64,000 nt of DNA from Topomyia yanbarensis (taxonomy: Eukaryota; Arthropoda; Insecta; Diptera; Culicidae): positions 362,940,271-363,004,270 of the forward strand of contig NC_080672.1 of NCBI RefSeq assembly GCF_030247195.1, read 5' to 3'. Below the pieces are notes generated by a model, which made no database searches, had not been told where the DNA came from, and worked only from the letters and a program-made list of their open reading frames with translations. Every line of letters begins with the position of its first letter. Within the stretch, counting starts at the first letter, position 1. Shown in pieces: positions 1 to 12,200 of the stretch. The translations under genes and the position numbers were made by a program.

Positions 1-906
1 GAAAGTTAAAGTTGATTTGGAGTTGCCTTCCATCGAAATAGGAACAAAACCAGTCAAGAAGTTATTCAAGAATATTGAGTTTGTCTAGCTTGGCTAATGC
101 GAAGTCGTAGTTGATATAAGTAGAAAAGATATCCCAAATGAATGTGAAGAAATTCACTGCGAAATGTTAATGGCAAGTTGGCATCTCCAATCTCCCTATC
201 AGACACGTTTATAATTAAGTTAAATGACAAACTGCAAACGTCATGAGTAATAAATATTGTCGCGACGGCACTAAATCGAACTGCCCGGAGTCAAGTTGCG
301 AAGCAGTCGACACTTGCTCATTTTCTGTCCATTTCGGTCAGTGTATCTGGTGTTGATAAATCTGTTTGTTTATTGCTTGTGGCACTAAAAACTGGATTCT
401 AACCGCACTGCGCCCTTACTATTCTTCTATGAAATTCTTCTCATAGACTGGTTAGTTCGATTAGTCTGTCTATGAAAATACCATCTCTATCATTTGAAAT
501 ACATGTGTTTTGACAGCTCGCAGTTTGATCACTCGCACTTTGAAAGTGCGGAGTCCAGGTTGGTGGGAAGTGCGCAATATGTTTACAAAAACAATAAAGA
601 TACTGATTTTTTTATTTGCAGTTTAAAATATACTATGATTTTTTATTATCCTCTAATTATATTATCTTGCCTATCACAGGCCATCTCGGTACATAAGAGC
701 ATAAGTTTCATTAAAGTAAACAAATTTATAACGTTGCATTTAAAGAAAGTTTTACTTTCATTGCTATCTTTAATTTTATCACAGGAATGGCAAGCTTAAT
801 CATCCAGAACGTAAGTCGGCAGCACGCCAGTACAAATACGGTTTACCATGCGTTGTATGGACACTTTTTTCTCGGCATTAGTAAAAGCAATTAGTAAAAG
901 TAATTT
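1..906. other. No gene recognised; short repeat at the left edge
   Basis: No supported gene is seen. Bases about 28-75 resemble 52070-52110 (shared wording around GATAGGAACAAAACCA-type sequence), so the left edge probably belongs to a dispersed repeat. The rest is AT-rich, with only short, unconvincing reading frames. Confidence 0.4.
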
Positions 907-1780
907 ATGGCAAGGCCCGCTCAACGATTTCTGAATGGTGTTTCAAATGTATTACTTATGGGTCAATTAATCGGAAGAAACGTGTATCAACGGCAACTCG
1001 GACTCTACCTAGACGAGGCGAAGCAACTGTTCCACCTGAAGTTCAAAATACCAATCAGTATGTCTTCCGTATGTACAATTTTACATGAGGCAGGGATGGC
1101 TTGGAAGTATTTTGAGCGTCGGGAAATCCAGATCCGGGAATCAGAAATCATCCGTTACATGGCAGAGCTATTATCGTTTCCGTGGGATGTTTACAACCTC
1201 GTCTTTTTAGATGAAGTAAGTTTTGACAATAGGGACATGCTTCGACGAAAAGGATACGGTGTTGTAGGAAAAAAAGTGATCAATCGGGGTGAGTTTTACC
1301 GGTTTTACCGCAAACCACGAGCATCATTTTTGTGCTTCCTTGGCGCCGGAGGAATCTTGGAAAGTATTTGGACTGAGGGCACATTCACCCGGATAAAATT
1401 TGTTCAGTGTTGCCGAGATTTCGCACTTCGTAATCATCAGGTTCAAAGCTATCCTGGGTTTCATTCTGTATGGATAATGGATGGCGTCAGAATTCATTGT
1501 GATGCGAATATCATTAAATATCTTATATCAATGGGCATTTTGCCTGTGTTCTTGCCAGCTTACTGTCCGTTCTTCAACCCGTTGGAGATTTTTTTCGGAC
1601 TGATTAAGAAGAATCTTGTACGGAACCACCAGGTAAATAGCCGCATTCGCAATGACGTTTGTGACGCGATAAAATAATTCAGGATTTATTCATGTTTAAA
1701 ACTTTTTTAGCATTGCGGGTACTACGTTGGTGGAATTTTTTTTGCCAGAGAAAGGTTTAGAACAATATCCCAAAATTATT
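907..1780 (+). pseudogene. DD34E transposase (IS630-Tc1-mariner type), broken at its 3' end
   Basis: A 256-codon frame encodes a DDE-superfamily transposase, which would cut and rejoin transposon ends in the nucleus. A helix-turn-helix-like region (residues about 25-75) precedes the catalytic core. The three acidic residues are visible in FLDEVSF, WIMDGVRIH and NPLEIFF. Thirty-four residues separate the second D from the E, the spacing of Tc1-like enzymes, and the PAYCPFFNPLE block is typical of the DDE_3 group. The frame ends at a TAA (1675-1677), but recognisable sequence continues in the same frame past it and past a TAG at 1708, including HCGYYVGGIF, so the copy looks disabled. An undetected intron is the alternative. 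No terminal inverted repeats were identified. Family assignment is confident at superfamily level only. Confidence 0.75.
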
Positions 1781-2580
1781 GATTTTAATATTGTACATAT
1801 CATTGGTACCTCCGCAGTGTTGGCAAAAACAATGATTTTTGGCACTCAATTCGATCTATCGAACTTTGAACAACTATATAACATCACAGAGAACAGACAT
1901 CCATGATCGAACAAAAATATTTAAAAAACGTGTGTAAATATTTGAATGAATATACGAAAACACTAGCGCCGCCACACCAACCTATCCCAACTATCCGTCA
2001 AATCGATTCCGGAACCGGTTCGAAATCCTGGATGGATTCAGCATGGAATCTAGCTCAAAGAAAACAACCGATTCCGACTCTATCGGTTGACGCATTTGAG
2101 CTGGAATTCATGCTGGAAGTCCGAATCGGTTCCGGACTAGTTTGACTGGGTAGAGGAATAACCGCTGTCAATTCTGTCGAACTCAGCTACAAAAAAAAAC
2201 ATGACAGTAGCGCACCTGGTTTAGATATCCAAACTACCTTCGAAACCGTTAGAGATTTTACACAAGTTGAAAGCTGAAGATGGACTTCTGTTTTCTGTGA
2301 TAACATGTTTTAGAGACATTCTAACACCATGCATCCTTCGACAAAGTTGTTCAGCATATCCTGGACTACACTTCTATAGATATCTAGATATATCTAAGGG
2401 CATGTTCAGGTGTTCAGGAGCGTTTTATTTGTTGACGCGTGTCGAATTAAACGTACTTCAGCAAGTCAAAACACAATATTCTATTATTTATTTTTCTTCG
2501 AATAAAAAACATTTACTATGAGTTCCTAATTTCAATAATTTCATTATGTTCGCATATTTACGTATTTCCGAGGTTTCAGC
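1781..2580. other. Intergenic; contains a fragment related to the 13.6-kb hairpin
   Basis: No gene is supported. Around 2065-2135 the wording ACCGATTCCGACTCTATCGG and GAATCGGTTCCGG resembles the hairpin at 13617-13684, suggesting a diverged member of the same repeat. Otherwise the sequence is AT-rich and featureless. Confidence 0.4.
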
Positions 2581-3126
2581 GATGCGAATCAGGATTACGA
2601 GGAGGAATTCCTGTCAGAATTGGGGAATGAAACAGATATGGTTGACTACCGCGCAATGGACTACGATCCGTTCATAGAGGAGGAGGAGGAGGAGAATGCT
2701 GTCGAATGCTTATCGGTCGAAAAAGTAGCCGTGACAAGTGATTTAGAAATTGTCGAAACGGAGCCGACCATATACTCATTTAAAGGTGTACTTTGCCAGC
2801 GCCACTTATGCAATCAACTTCGACCCAGGGAAACCTTCAAGGAAATTTGTGGTAATTCAGTTGCGGAAGTAATTCAAAGTCTCTGGGAAGCAGGAAAAGA
2901 TTTGGCAAAACGGCTGGTTATTTTCAATGAAGATAGCCCACAGTGGTCGGAGAAGGAAAAACCTTCCGTCGAAGACGCGTCGTCATTCATAACGCTCCAG
3001 CATCAAGCAAAGAAAAAAAAATACTGTACTACGACCTTGACTCCGAGATTTCTTCAAAGATGGAGAGATAAAACGATTAAATTTTTTGTCTATACCTATT
3101 CAACCAATATCGATAGAAAAATGTGA
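2581..3126 (+). CDS. Unrecognised acidic reading frame, probably one exon
   Basis: I do not recognise this protein. An open frame runs from about 2581 to a stop at 3126. It follows a polypyrimidine-AG acceptor-like site (TTTCAG ending at 2579), so it may be a terminal exon; the first in-frame ATG is at 2638. The predicted product, about 180 residues, begins with an acidic stretch including a run of glutamates (EEEEEEN), then a possible globular part with SFKGVLCQRHLCNQ and EICGNSVAEVIQSLWEAGKD, and a basic end (QAKKKK, RFLQRWRDK). It lies 0.9 kb downstream of the broken DD34E transposase on the same strand and could be an accessory transposon exon or an unrelated host exon. No catalytic motif is seen. 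Confidence 0.4.
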   Translation, partial: DANQDYEEEFLSELGNETDMVDYRAMDYDPFIEEEEEENAVECLSVEKVAVTSDLEIVETEPTIYSFKGVLCQRHLCNQLRPRETFKEICGNSVAEVIQSLWEAGKDLAKRLVIFNEDSPQWSEKEKPSVEDASSFITLQHQAKKKKYCTTTLTPRFLQRWRDKTIKFFVYTYSTNIDRKM

Positions 3127-3127
3127 T

Positions 3128-3262
3128 AGAAATTTTTTTTTTTTCGTACACAATGAATGTATGAAGCGATCCCAACAATACACAAAAGAATCATTGTTGC
3201 CTTGCCTTCAAAATCGTAGAACAAAATAACTTTCGTTTTGGGCACTTTCCACCAGACGCTCA
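3128..3262 (+). repeat. Dispersed repeat, copy 1 (partner at 61293-61425)
   Basis: The segment beginning with a T-run followed by CGTACACAATGAATGTAT and ending near AACTTTCGTTTTGGGCA matches 61293-61425 in the same orientation with scattered differences. It has no coding potential. The family is not identified. Confidence 0.6.
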
Positions 3263-4224
3263 TTTTAAAGTCATGAGTCAATAGCACCATTCACCAGAAT
3301 GCATGAGCAAAGACGGTGCACGCTAACCTTACAAGGTAGAAGTTTCCTCATTGAAAAAAACGGTTCTTGTCCCAAAGCTATGGAAACTTTCGCTTCCTTG
3401 AAAAGAGCTGTACTTTATGCTGTCCTGCCAGCTAAAGGCTCTTTGAGTACTACTCCTCAATAAATCAACGTCGCGAAGAACCTCAAGATTGTAAATATGG
3501 ATCAACAAGACAACACGACCTGACGAGTGAACTCAACCGTTGATACGAAAATCAAGTGAGAGAAGGAAATTGTCAGCTATTTCAAATGAAAATAAATGTT
3601 TTTGTCGTTTGTGGCTTTTTGCTCATTTTTGTATTCCAAAGGTTTTTTTTTTCGTCCTTCCAAATCAGAAGGGACCAGTCTTATCAAGGTTTCGATTGGT
3701 CGAATTTTGAATTTTGCTTTATCAGTGTTTTCCACAAAATACCTGCCAGTTCCGTTCTCTCGTTACCAATCTGCCAAAAAAGAGGGGTAGATGAATCATG
3801 CTTCAATTTAAATCACTGTTTTCAGTTTGTTTTATATAGAAAAAATAAGAATTAATATTTTCCTTCAATCATTCAGAAAGTTATATTTTGTTTATCCGGA
3901 AAATCTGAATCGCTTTTCCTATCTGTACGCATTCACACACAACTGAATTCTGTGTTGTTCTAGATAATATTGTTTAAATATTAATAATAAAAAGTTATTA
4001 ATATAATTAATGTGTTCTTCTAAGATAGCAAAAAGGAATGAATTAAAGAGCCCGTTTACTTTTCGTCTGAATGCTTTACGATGGAAGCAGTGATAAGATT
4101 TGATGTTGATCATCCGTCTCGATGTAGGCTTCGGATGGTGTTTGCTTCGGTTTGTGCCACTGCTGCGGGTGTGTGTACTGCTGTTGGCGGCAGCGGCAGG
4201 CTGAATGATGGCTGCTGTTGGCGG
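3263..4224. other. Intergenic region downstream of eEF1A
   Basis: This stretch is AT-rich and lacks supported genes. It should contain the 3'UTR and poly(A) site of eEF1A (minus strand). No canonical AATAAA appears on the minus strand near the stop; weaker variants such as TATAAA near 3831 are possible, so the transcript end is unresolved. Confidence 0.4.
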
Positions 4225-5616
4225 CTATTTCTTGGTCTTCTGAGCCTTTTCGGCAGCCTTGGTAACCTTACCGCCGGAAGCGTCCTTGAAGGTGACCGAC
4301 TTGATAACTCCGACAGCGACGGTCTGTCTCATGTCACGCACAGCGAATCGCCCCAGAGGTGGGAACTCCTGGAAGGACTCCACGCACAGCGGCTTGGATG
4401 GGACCAGAATGACGATGGCAGCATCGCCAGATTTGATCGATTTCGGGTTGTCCTCAGTCGACTTTCCAGAACGACGATCTACCTTCTCCTTGATTTCGGA
4501 GAACTTGCAAGCAATATGAGCGGTGTGACAATCCAGCACTGGTGTGTAACCATTGGAGATCTGACCAGGATGGTTCAGCACGATGACCTGAGCGGTGAAA
4601 TCAGCAGCGCCCTTGGGTGGAGCGTTCTTGGTGTCGCCAGCGACATAACCACGGCGCAATTCCTTTACCGATACGTTCTTAACGTTGAAGCCAACGTTAT
4701 CTCCGGGAACAGCCTCAGCCAGAGCTTCGTGGTGCATTTCAACGGACTTTACTTCAGTGGTCAAGTTAACTGGGGCGAACACGACGACGGTACCGGGCTT
4801 CAGGACACCGGTTTCAACACGACCTACTGGGACTGTTCCAATACCACCAATTTTGTAGACGTCCTGAAGTGGCAGACGCAGAGGCTTGTCGGTTGGCCGA
4901 GACGGTGGCAGAATGGCATCCAAAGCTTCAATCAAACACTTGCCATCGGCCTTGCCTTCCTTACGCTCGACAGCCCATCCCTTGAACCATGGCATCTTGG
5001 CAGATGATTCCAACATGTTGTCTCCATGCCAACCCGAGATTGGAACGAATGCGACAGCAGCAGGGTTGTAACCGATCTTCTTGATGTACGACGAAACTTC
5101 TTTCTTGATTTCCTCGAAACGAGATTCACTGTATGGGGGCTCAGTAGAATCCATCTTGTTGACACCAACGATCAGCTGCTTGACACCGAGGGTGAAGGCG
5201 AGCAGGGCATGCTCACGAGTCTGTCCGTTCTTCGAGATACCGGCTTCGAACTCACCAGTACCGGCAGCAACAATCAACACAGCACAATCGGCCTGTGATG
5301 TTCCGGTGATCATGTTCTTGATGAAATCACGATGTCCAGGAGCGTCAATGATGGTGACGTAGTACTTGGCGGTTTCGAACTTCCACAAGGCAATATCAAT
5401 GGTAATACCACGTTCACGTTCGGCCTTCAGTTTGTCCAACACCCAGGCATACTTGAAGGAACCTTTGCCCATTTCCTGGGCTTCCTTCTCGAATTTCTCG
5501 ATCGTACGCTTGTCGATACCGCCGCATTTGTAGATCAGATGGCCGGTGGTGGTCGACTTGCCAGAATCGACGTGTCCAATTACGACAATGTTAATGTGAA
5601 TCTTTTCCTTACCCAT
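4225..5616 (-). CDS. eEF1A: Translation elongation factor 1-alpha (eEF1A)
   Basis: This encodes the GTPase that delivers aminoacyl-tRNA to the ribosomal A site in the cytoplasm. The frame is intact, uninterrupted and 463 residues long, the usual length for insects. The GTP-binding motifs are present: GHVDSGKST (residues 14-22), DAPGHRDF (91-98) and NKMD (153-156). The two beta-barrel domains follow, with [11 protein letters not shown] at the start of domain 2, and the lysine-rich C-terminus is typical. The ATG at 5616 gives the canonical MGKEK start. Codon use looks more GC-biased at third positions than in the surroundings, as expected for a highly expressed gene. Immediately upstream is a splice acceptor (pyrimidine tract then CACAG, ending at 5629), so the 5'UTR is probably split. 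A long open frame on the opposite strand is only its antisense shadow. Confidence 0.98.
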   Translation of the reverse strand: MGKEKIHINIVVIGHVDSGKSTTTGHLIYKCGGIDKRTIEKFEKEAQEMGKGSFKYAWVLDKLKAERERGITIDIALWKFETAKYYVTIIDAPGHRDFIKNMITGTSQADCAVLIVAAGTGEFEAGISKNGQTREHALLAFTLGVKQLIVGVNKMDSTEPPYSESRFEEIKKEVSSYIKKIGYNPAAVAFVPISGWHGDNMLESSAKMPWFKGWAVERKEGKADGKCLIEALDAILPPSRPTDKPLRLPLQDVYKIGGIGTVPVGRVETGVLKPGTVVVFAPVNLTTEVKSVEMHHEALAEAVPGDNVGFNVKNVSVKELRRGYVAGDTKNAPPKGAADFTAQVIVLNHPGQISNGYTPVLDCHTAHIACKFSEIKEKVDRRSGKSTEDNPKSIKSGDAAIVILVPSKPLCVESFQEFPPLGRFAVRDMRQTVAVGVIKSVTFKDASGGKVTKAAEKAQKTKK

Positions 5617-6006
5617 CTTGGTCAGTCACTGTGAAAAAGAAAAAATGGGGAAAAAATAGTTTGATGAGTTTCCTCCCTTTGATGAACCGCGAATACGATA
5701 GTGTTAGTTAATTGAAGTCGTCACACATGCAATTTTTCCAATTCAACTTTTCATGTGTTCGTGGAATAAAAAGTTGTACGTGTTCCATTTCTAATATTAT
5801 GGAAGTGAAGTGGTGTGCGTGCATGACTAACTGCTGCCTTTCACTTCACCTTTCCCCCACATTAGCTTAAAATAAGTCATTTCGGCTTAGCAACTTAAAT
5901 TTTTTCCAGCGCAAATCTTTCTCACCGCCCAAGTTTATCACATTGCTAAACTAGTATTTTGTCATCGCCATCGACTAGCTTAGGCGAGCAATTTGCCAAA
6001 TCTCAC

Positions 6007-6075
6007 TCCAGCATTCGAGAAAAAAAAGATCTTCAAAATGGCGGCCGGCTTCTCCGTACGAATACTTTACTGGAA
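6007..6075 (-). promoter_or_regulatory. Candidate eEF1A promoter with TCT-type initiator and first 5'UTR exon
   Basis: Reading the minus strand, the sequence GATCTTTTTTTTCTCG around 6034-6019 matches the T-C-T-T-T-pyrimidine initiator known from insect translation-factor and ribosomal-protein promoters, with C at 6028 as the predicted start site. Twenty-two bases later a donor (GGA then GTGAGA, GT at 6006-6005) could pair with the CACAG acceptor ending at 5629, giving a 378-bp intron in the 5'UTR. Just upstream is GCCGCCATTTTG, a motif common in housekeeping promoters. This assignment is inference from motifs. Confidence 0.4.
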
Positions 6076-7887
6076 AAGTCGGCCATATTTGGAGTCACTT
6101 TAGTTGCCTGTAGAGTACCGGCTGATTGGTCTTTCAATTCAGTGCAAAATATTTTATTTTGAATGTTACACTGGAAACCATTGCGCCCGTTAACGTACGA
6201 CAAACTCGCTACATAGAAAAATAACAACGTTGAGCCACGCGTCAAGTATGAAATTCGAATCATTCGCCATGTGTATGCCTAGCATTAAGATGATTATTGC
6301 TCTATTCCGAACAAATAAAATGAAAAACTACATCATAAAACGCTGCTAAACTAGAAGCACTGTGAAGCTCCAGGAATCTGCCACGTGCCGACACGAAAAA
6401 CTTCCTATAACCATGCCCAACAGCAGTTCATTCATGGAGTCCAACACATTCATTTTTCGCAAACTATATTGGCATAAATCATCCACTAACAAATTTCCAC
6501 ACTCGTGAATTACACTTGAATTAGTAAAACACTTGAATTAGGAAACACACTTAAATTACAAATTTAACACTATATCAAATTTTACACTTACAAATTTAAC
6601 AGGAGGTTCTCAACAAAAACGCAATCGAATGTTATTCCGGCGAGAGACCCGATAGAAGTGAACGAGTCGACGATCGAACAAGAAACTCCAACCCCCTTCG
6701 GATGTGTACGACGATGGCAGCTTGTGGGATGGGGTGTGCAGTGTTGCCACATGGAATTCTACGATCCGCACAATGTTTTTTAGATAATCTACTATTGTCA
6801 AAACAGACAAAAATTTAGGTAAATTTTCAAACAAACTCTAAGAAACCCAAATAATTTACATAAATTAGTGACAATTTGAATCTCCAAAATCAGGGATCTA
6901 TGAAAAACAATCTGTGTCGAATAACGATTCGGAAAATCATCAATGATATGGAAAGTATACGAATTTGGCAACCCTTGTCGGTGTGTTTGCGAGGGGCTGG
7001 AAAATGAGCAAACGCAAAGAAGAGGAAGGAAAACGCAACTGTGGCCGGAAGTGGATTCTCCAGTAGGCAGCTGAAATTGACCAACGTGAAGACTAATCGA
7101 CGAAAGTTCGCGCACACGTGTTCCATGATGCGCATTGCGCTTGACTAGGGTAGATTAAGTGATTGAGATTCGATCAAATTTTTAATATATATTTTACTAA
7201 CATTACGCAATATGGCGAATGGGGATCATAAATTTGGAAAAATTGTGTCAGTTTTTCAAATGTATTGATAGCGGGTGTTCTTACGAGTACACTCATATTA
7301 TTTTCAAACCTTAATTATTCTTTACTGGCGTTTAATTTAAAAAAAACAAGATAAATTCAGCCAACAAACTGATAGTTGTCCTACTAAATGACGTATCTGC
7401 AAATATCTCGTTCGCCTCATTGTTAACTGGGACAACACTCCACACAGCATGATCTGGTATTTTTGCAATCTGCTAGCAGTTTGCAATTCCAAGTTTCATC
7501 TGCAAACTAGGGTAGATCTGATGAGGCAACTTATAGATTTGTGCAAGTCGTTTGGGTTTAGATGTGTTATTGTCCTAAAACGAAACAAACTAAAAAATGT
7601 TTTTTTCAATAGTTTCGGGCTTAAAAACAAAAAAAAAAATGAGATATTAACTCGCAGTGCTAATCTGCATCAGAAAATGCCTTAACCCGCACACCCCTAA
7701 AGATCCCTATTCCAAATCAGGCGTTACGATCACTCAAGTTTTGCACACATTGAAAATGTGATAAATGTGCACATTCGACCGAAATTTCCTGGAGGTATTC
7801 GGTGTGTTGATATATTTTGTAATAGTCGGATACCAGGCAATCCGACGTGGCGTAAGATGCGCATTATAGTAGTACCAACGACACGAC
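6076..7887. other. Intergenic region, no gene recognised
   Basis: No gene, RNA or clear repeat boundary is supported here. There are only short frames on both strands. Bases 6600-7140 are slightly more GC-rich than the surroundings but contain no recognisable protein. Confidence 0.35.
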
Positions 7888-8134
7888 GTGACACCACAGA
7901 CTAGAAGACATAACGCTCGAAAACAATGCTTCGTCCGCTTTAACGGTCATTTTAATTATATGTGTAGTTGGGACTAGTGAAAAATTGTTCTTAAACCTGA
8001 GGGGTAACCCACCAGCAAATGAATGTTTGGGATTGTGAATAAAAGTTGGAGCTAGTGTTCTGGGAAAATTGCCGAATCGATGTTTTTGAGGGGGTTCCCT
8101 CATAGTGTTATGTCTGTTGGTCTGTGGTGACACT
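7888..8134. mobile_element. MITE with about 30-bp imperfect terminal inverted repeats
   Basis: The left end GTGACACCACAGACTAGAAG is matched by the reverse complement of the right end (GTGTCACCACAGACCAACAG), both continuing into ACATAAC. The interior has no coding capacity, as expected of a nonautonomous DNA transposon. I could not define the target duplication with confidence. Confidence 0.65.
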
Positions 8135-8771
8135 ACTGCTTCAAAACTGTATCGAAAATATGACTACCCCCAGTGATTCGGGTAACCGGTACTGTCAAAT
8201 TTGATAGTTGGTAATAAAAGGCACGAAACTTGCAGCACTGATTATTCTTCTGTTATTTTCTTTAAAATTTGTTATTTTTCTATAGTTACCAGCCCCCTGG
8301 CAATCCTATTACAGCATATGGAGTTTGACAGCGTACAACATGTATGGGGCATTATAGCTATAAAGCCCCAAACAAGAAGTGTTTTTCTTCTCATTGTTTT
8401 TCTTGTTTTCATTTAAAAGTTTTGTTTTCGTTGCAGCAGTCGTATATTAATTTTAACTTTTTATAATTACGTACATAACCATCGATTTTAAACATTTTAA
8501 GTGTTCTTTACGTGTTGCACAAGAAGCTTTTCTGGCGGAACTGAAAACTGAGAGTCAATAACCGGCACAGTGGAAATAGTTGATTGTGAATTTGTGTTTT
8601 TTCATGTGGTTTACCGTACCGGTGTTGGTGGTTATGAAGCTTTCGATTGCTCAAGATAACCAATAACAAAATGACTTCAGTTTGGCAAAGGGAGACAACG
8701 AAAAAAGAGGACTGCGTGAAACAGCTGATCCAAAATATATTAGTCGCCTTTTCCTAGTGGGATTGGAACTA
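8135..8771. other. Intergenic region, no gene recognised
   Basis: AT-rich sequence without supported genes. It ends with GGATTGGAA at about 8762-8769, which serves as one flank of the next element. Confidence 0.35.
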
Positions 8772-9079
8772 GGGGCAGATCACTTGTGATGCATTTTTAA
8801 AAATCAGCTAAATTAAATGCATTTCTTTCCATCAAAATAGAAATTCGTAATGTATTTTGCGTTGTGTGCAATGAATTTTGCGTTGCGTGTAAGACGTCAA
8901 AACCCTACAAAAAATTACCCCTACATTCAACAAAACGTCGAACAAAATGAATCAGCGTAGGACGTTTGTGAAACAAACTTTTCTGCGAGGGAGTGCAAAG
9001 TTGATGCAAAAATGGAAATTAAATGCATTTTTTCTAATTTGATGCAAATTTGTTATACATTTCTAGAGTGATCTGCCCC
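8772..9079. mobile_element. MITE with TIR GGGGCAGATCACT; TA or 9-bp TSD
   Basis: The terminal inverted repeats read GGGGCAGATCACT at both ends, each preceded by TA, so a TA duplication is possible. GGATTGGAA also occurs directly outside both ends (8762-8769 region and 9081-9090 region). That would be a 9-bp duplication of the kind made by Mutator-like elements, if the TA belongs to the element. The interior repeats TGATGCA/TTAAATGCATTT-type words and encodes nothing recognisable. Confidence 0.7.
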
Positions 9080-9201
9080 TAGGATTGGAATCTGCTGCAA
9101 CATCATGTTCAGATATTGTGCATGGAGTTATCCATCGAGATATGAAAAACAAATGTATATAATAATAAATACAAATAAAAAATATAATTCAATAACAAAC
9201 A

Positions 9202-12200
9202 TTAATTTCCTTCGAAGAGGATTAGCTTAGTGAGTTTTTGGCGATTGCTGGGTTTGTATGGTATCATAGTCTTTGCGTATTCGGTGATCCTGATATCCAG
9301 ATAATGCGTAATTACACTAGTTTACAAATTTCAAAAAGTTGTGATATCCTCAACTTTTTTATCATTTCCGTAGTAAAAACGAAAATGCGATTGAAAAAAT
9401 TCTGTATGGAACAGATTTTGAGATATTGCGAAAAAATCCGTTTTTGTATTTTAAAAAATTGGCCCTTCACTTCATCACAAATATCTCACAATTGCAATTG
9501 CAAGACCTATCAATTATTCCTAGAGCATTTTTGATAACTATTACAATTAGATCTCTATTCAGTAATTAATTAAAAAATTATTGTTATATCTTGCAAAATT
9601 TTGGAATTTTTTTTATGTGACGGTAAATTACTCAAAGAAGAACGATTTATTAAATATTTTTTATTCGTGGGTATTGGCTAACGCGACTTTGAATAATTGT
9701 TAGTGACCTAGAGCTACAAATCCAAGCAGTTGTGGTAACATTTTGGAAAAAAATTTCACCTTTTTACATTCATCGCCGTATACGTTGAAATCGGGATTTG
9801 CTGCGTGTTCGTGCTTATCACCGTGTAATTCTAGAAATTCAACAGCAGCCAATGGGAACGTTGTACCTTTCATTTGAGACCAAGTATGTAAAAATCGGTA
9901 AAGAATTCGCTGAGAAATAGGTATGACATTAACGTAGGGACTTGGTAAGTTCCCCGGGGCATTAGGAACCATAATAGGTGGCCAATGTGGTCAAAGCGAC
10001 TTCGGTGGGTCATCAATGATCTAGACACGCAAATCCTAGCAATGTTGCACACATTTTAATATGTATTGCATCATTTGGACATCATGGTGGTACCAGTGTA
10101 TATATGAATTTGCAGTGTGATCGTACTCTTCAATCTGTAACTCCGGAACCGGAAATCGGATCAATAAAAAAAAATCAATAGCGACCAATGGAAAGGTAGT
10201 ACCTTTCATTTGAGACTAAGTTTGTACAAATCGGTCCAGCCATCACTGAGAAAAGTCGGGGAGATTGTTTGACACATGCACATGTACATACATACATACA
10301 CACACATATAGTCATTTTACGATCTCGACGAATTGAGTCGAATGGTATAAGATATTCGGGCCTCGGTTGAAAAGTCGAAATTCCGACCGATTGCATAACC
10401 TTTCTATATGAGATACACAAAACTCTAAAAAACTGACTTTTTCTATGTTTTACAAAAATACTCATAACTTCTATATTTTTATTTAGATTCCAATGAACAA
10501 CCGCTCATTACTTTCGTAATTGATCATATTTCAATACCCACGAATAAAAAATATTTAATAAATCGTTCTTCTTTGAGTAATTTACCGTCAAATAAAAAAA
10601 ATCCAAATTTTTGCAAGAAATAGCAATAATTTTTTAATCAATTACTGAATAGAGATCTAATTGTAATAGTGATCAAAAATGTTCTAGGAATAATTGATAG
10701 GTCTTGCAATTGTCGATCAAATGATATTAAAATCATTAAAATCGGTAGAGTACAACATGAGACATTTGTGATGAAGTGAAGGGCCAATTTTTTAAAATAC
10801 AAAAACGGATTTTTTCGCAATATCTCAAAATCTGTTCCACACAGAATTTTTTCAATCGCATTTTCGTTTTCAGTGGGCCATTTTACTACGGAAATGATAA
10901 AAATATTGTGAGGATACAAATCACTGTAAACTAGTGTTATTTGTTTGAGCTGGTGCGTTTGATGCTCTAAATCTGTAACAAAGTCTTCGTGGAACATGTG
11001 ATCGAATATATTGTTATTAATTCGTTCTGCAGATGTCTCAATACTCGACACGAATCCTTTGTAATATTTCTCAATATTGAAGTTGTGTTTTCCCTGTACA
11101 AGTGTCTGAGAATGTATGTACCTAAGAATAAGAGTAATTGCAACGGTGTTTCTTACCTTCAAATGAAACTCGCTGATTACACAGATGTATTTCAAATTGT
11201 CGTTTGTCATGTTATGTATGCATATCGGGCATTTCAGGTAAAGAAGTAGCTTTCTCTGTACATTCATGGCATGTGTGGTAACAGCGGTAAAAATAAATTT
11301 GTCTTCTGTGATTGCAGTGAAATCTACACATTCAGGAAGTGCAATTTGGATTGCTTCTAGATGACTGGATGCAGGATGGTTTTGCTTCACAATATTACAA
11401 TCTGGTACATCAAATTCTTTGGTTGGAGGATGATTAGAGTGATGCGACTGTGATGTTTTATTGATTTGATGAATATTCTCACATGTTTATTATTCAAGTC
11501 TACGCAATTAGCATTCGCTGAGCTTATGATGTTGTTACATTTAAGCAATCGCTTGTAACTCGCTTTAAATTGGCTTGCATTTGGGTTATCGTTTGACCCA
11601 CCTTAGAGCACCAAAAAGGTTTCAACGTGATCCTAGCTTAGCCTGTACGTATAAAGAGCATCGATCTGGTACGACTCGTGATCTTGGCGGTAGTCGACTT
11701 TGCAGTCCTCTGTCTCTTCTTTTTTCCTACAATAATCGATATAGAGATTACGAATACTTGCTATGTTAACTAAGAATCCCAGAAATCCAATTTGATTACG
11801 TGAGTCTAGAATCTTAATACTGTTTTCCAGTAGTATGGATCTGATGTAACTTTCTGCATACTGAAAAGCATGGTGATATATGTCGAAATTTGTGCAAGAG
11901 GGTGGCTTCTAAAAATCCTGTGATTCATCACTCATGCTGTTGAAGATGTCAAAAAGGTTATTAAAAAGACTTAAAAATTCAACAGTTGCCGAGCAATCGA
12001 AAAAAGCTGGCTCGAATGCTCCAAAGCTGCAGCAACACTATTGCTAATTAGCTGGACAGCCAAAATGACTCATTTTTGAGTCTTGAAACTGTTTGTTGGT
12101 CAATTTTCCCGCCAGTTTCATATTCTGCAAATTTTGAAAATCATTCAATAACTGACAATATATTCCCATACTACAGTGCCATTTTGCGTCAGCAATACTT

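Noticed and set aside
494..799. 101-codon frame near the left edge
   Set aside because: AT-rich chance frame with no recognisable domain.
3556..3855. 99-codon frame with hydrophobic start
   Set aside because: T-rich run translated as Phe/Leu; no supporting splice or promoter signals and no conserved motif.
4081..5007. 308-codon plus-strand frame
   Set aside because: It lies antisense to eEF1A and is open only because of that gene's codon bias; no domain is visible.
10275..10315. Microsatellite-like CATACATACA/ACACAC run
   Set aside because: Too short and impure to list as a separate repeat.
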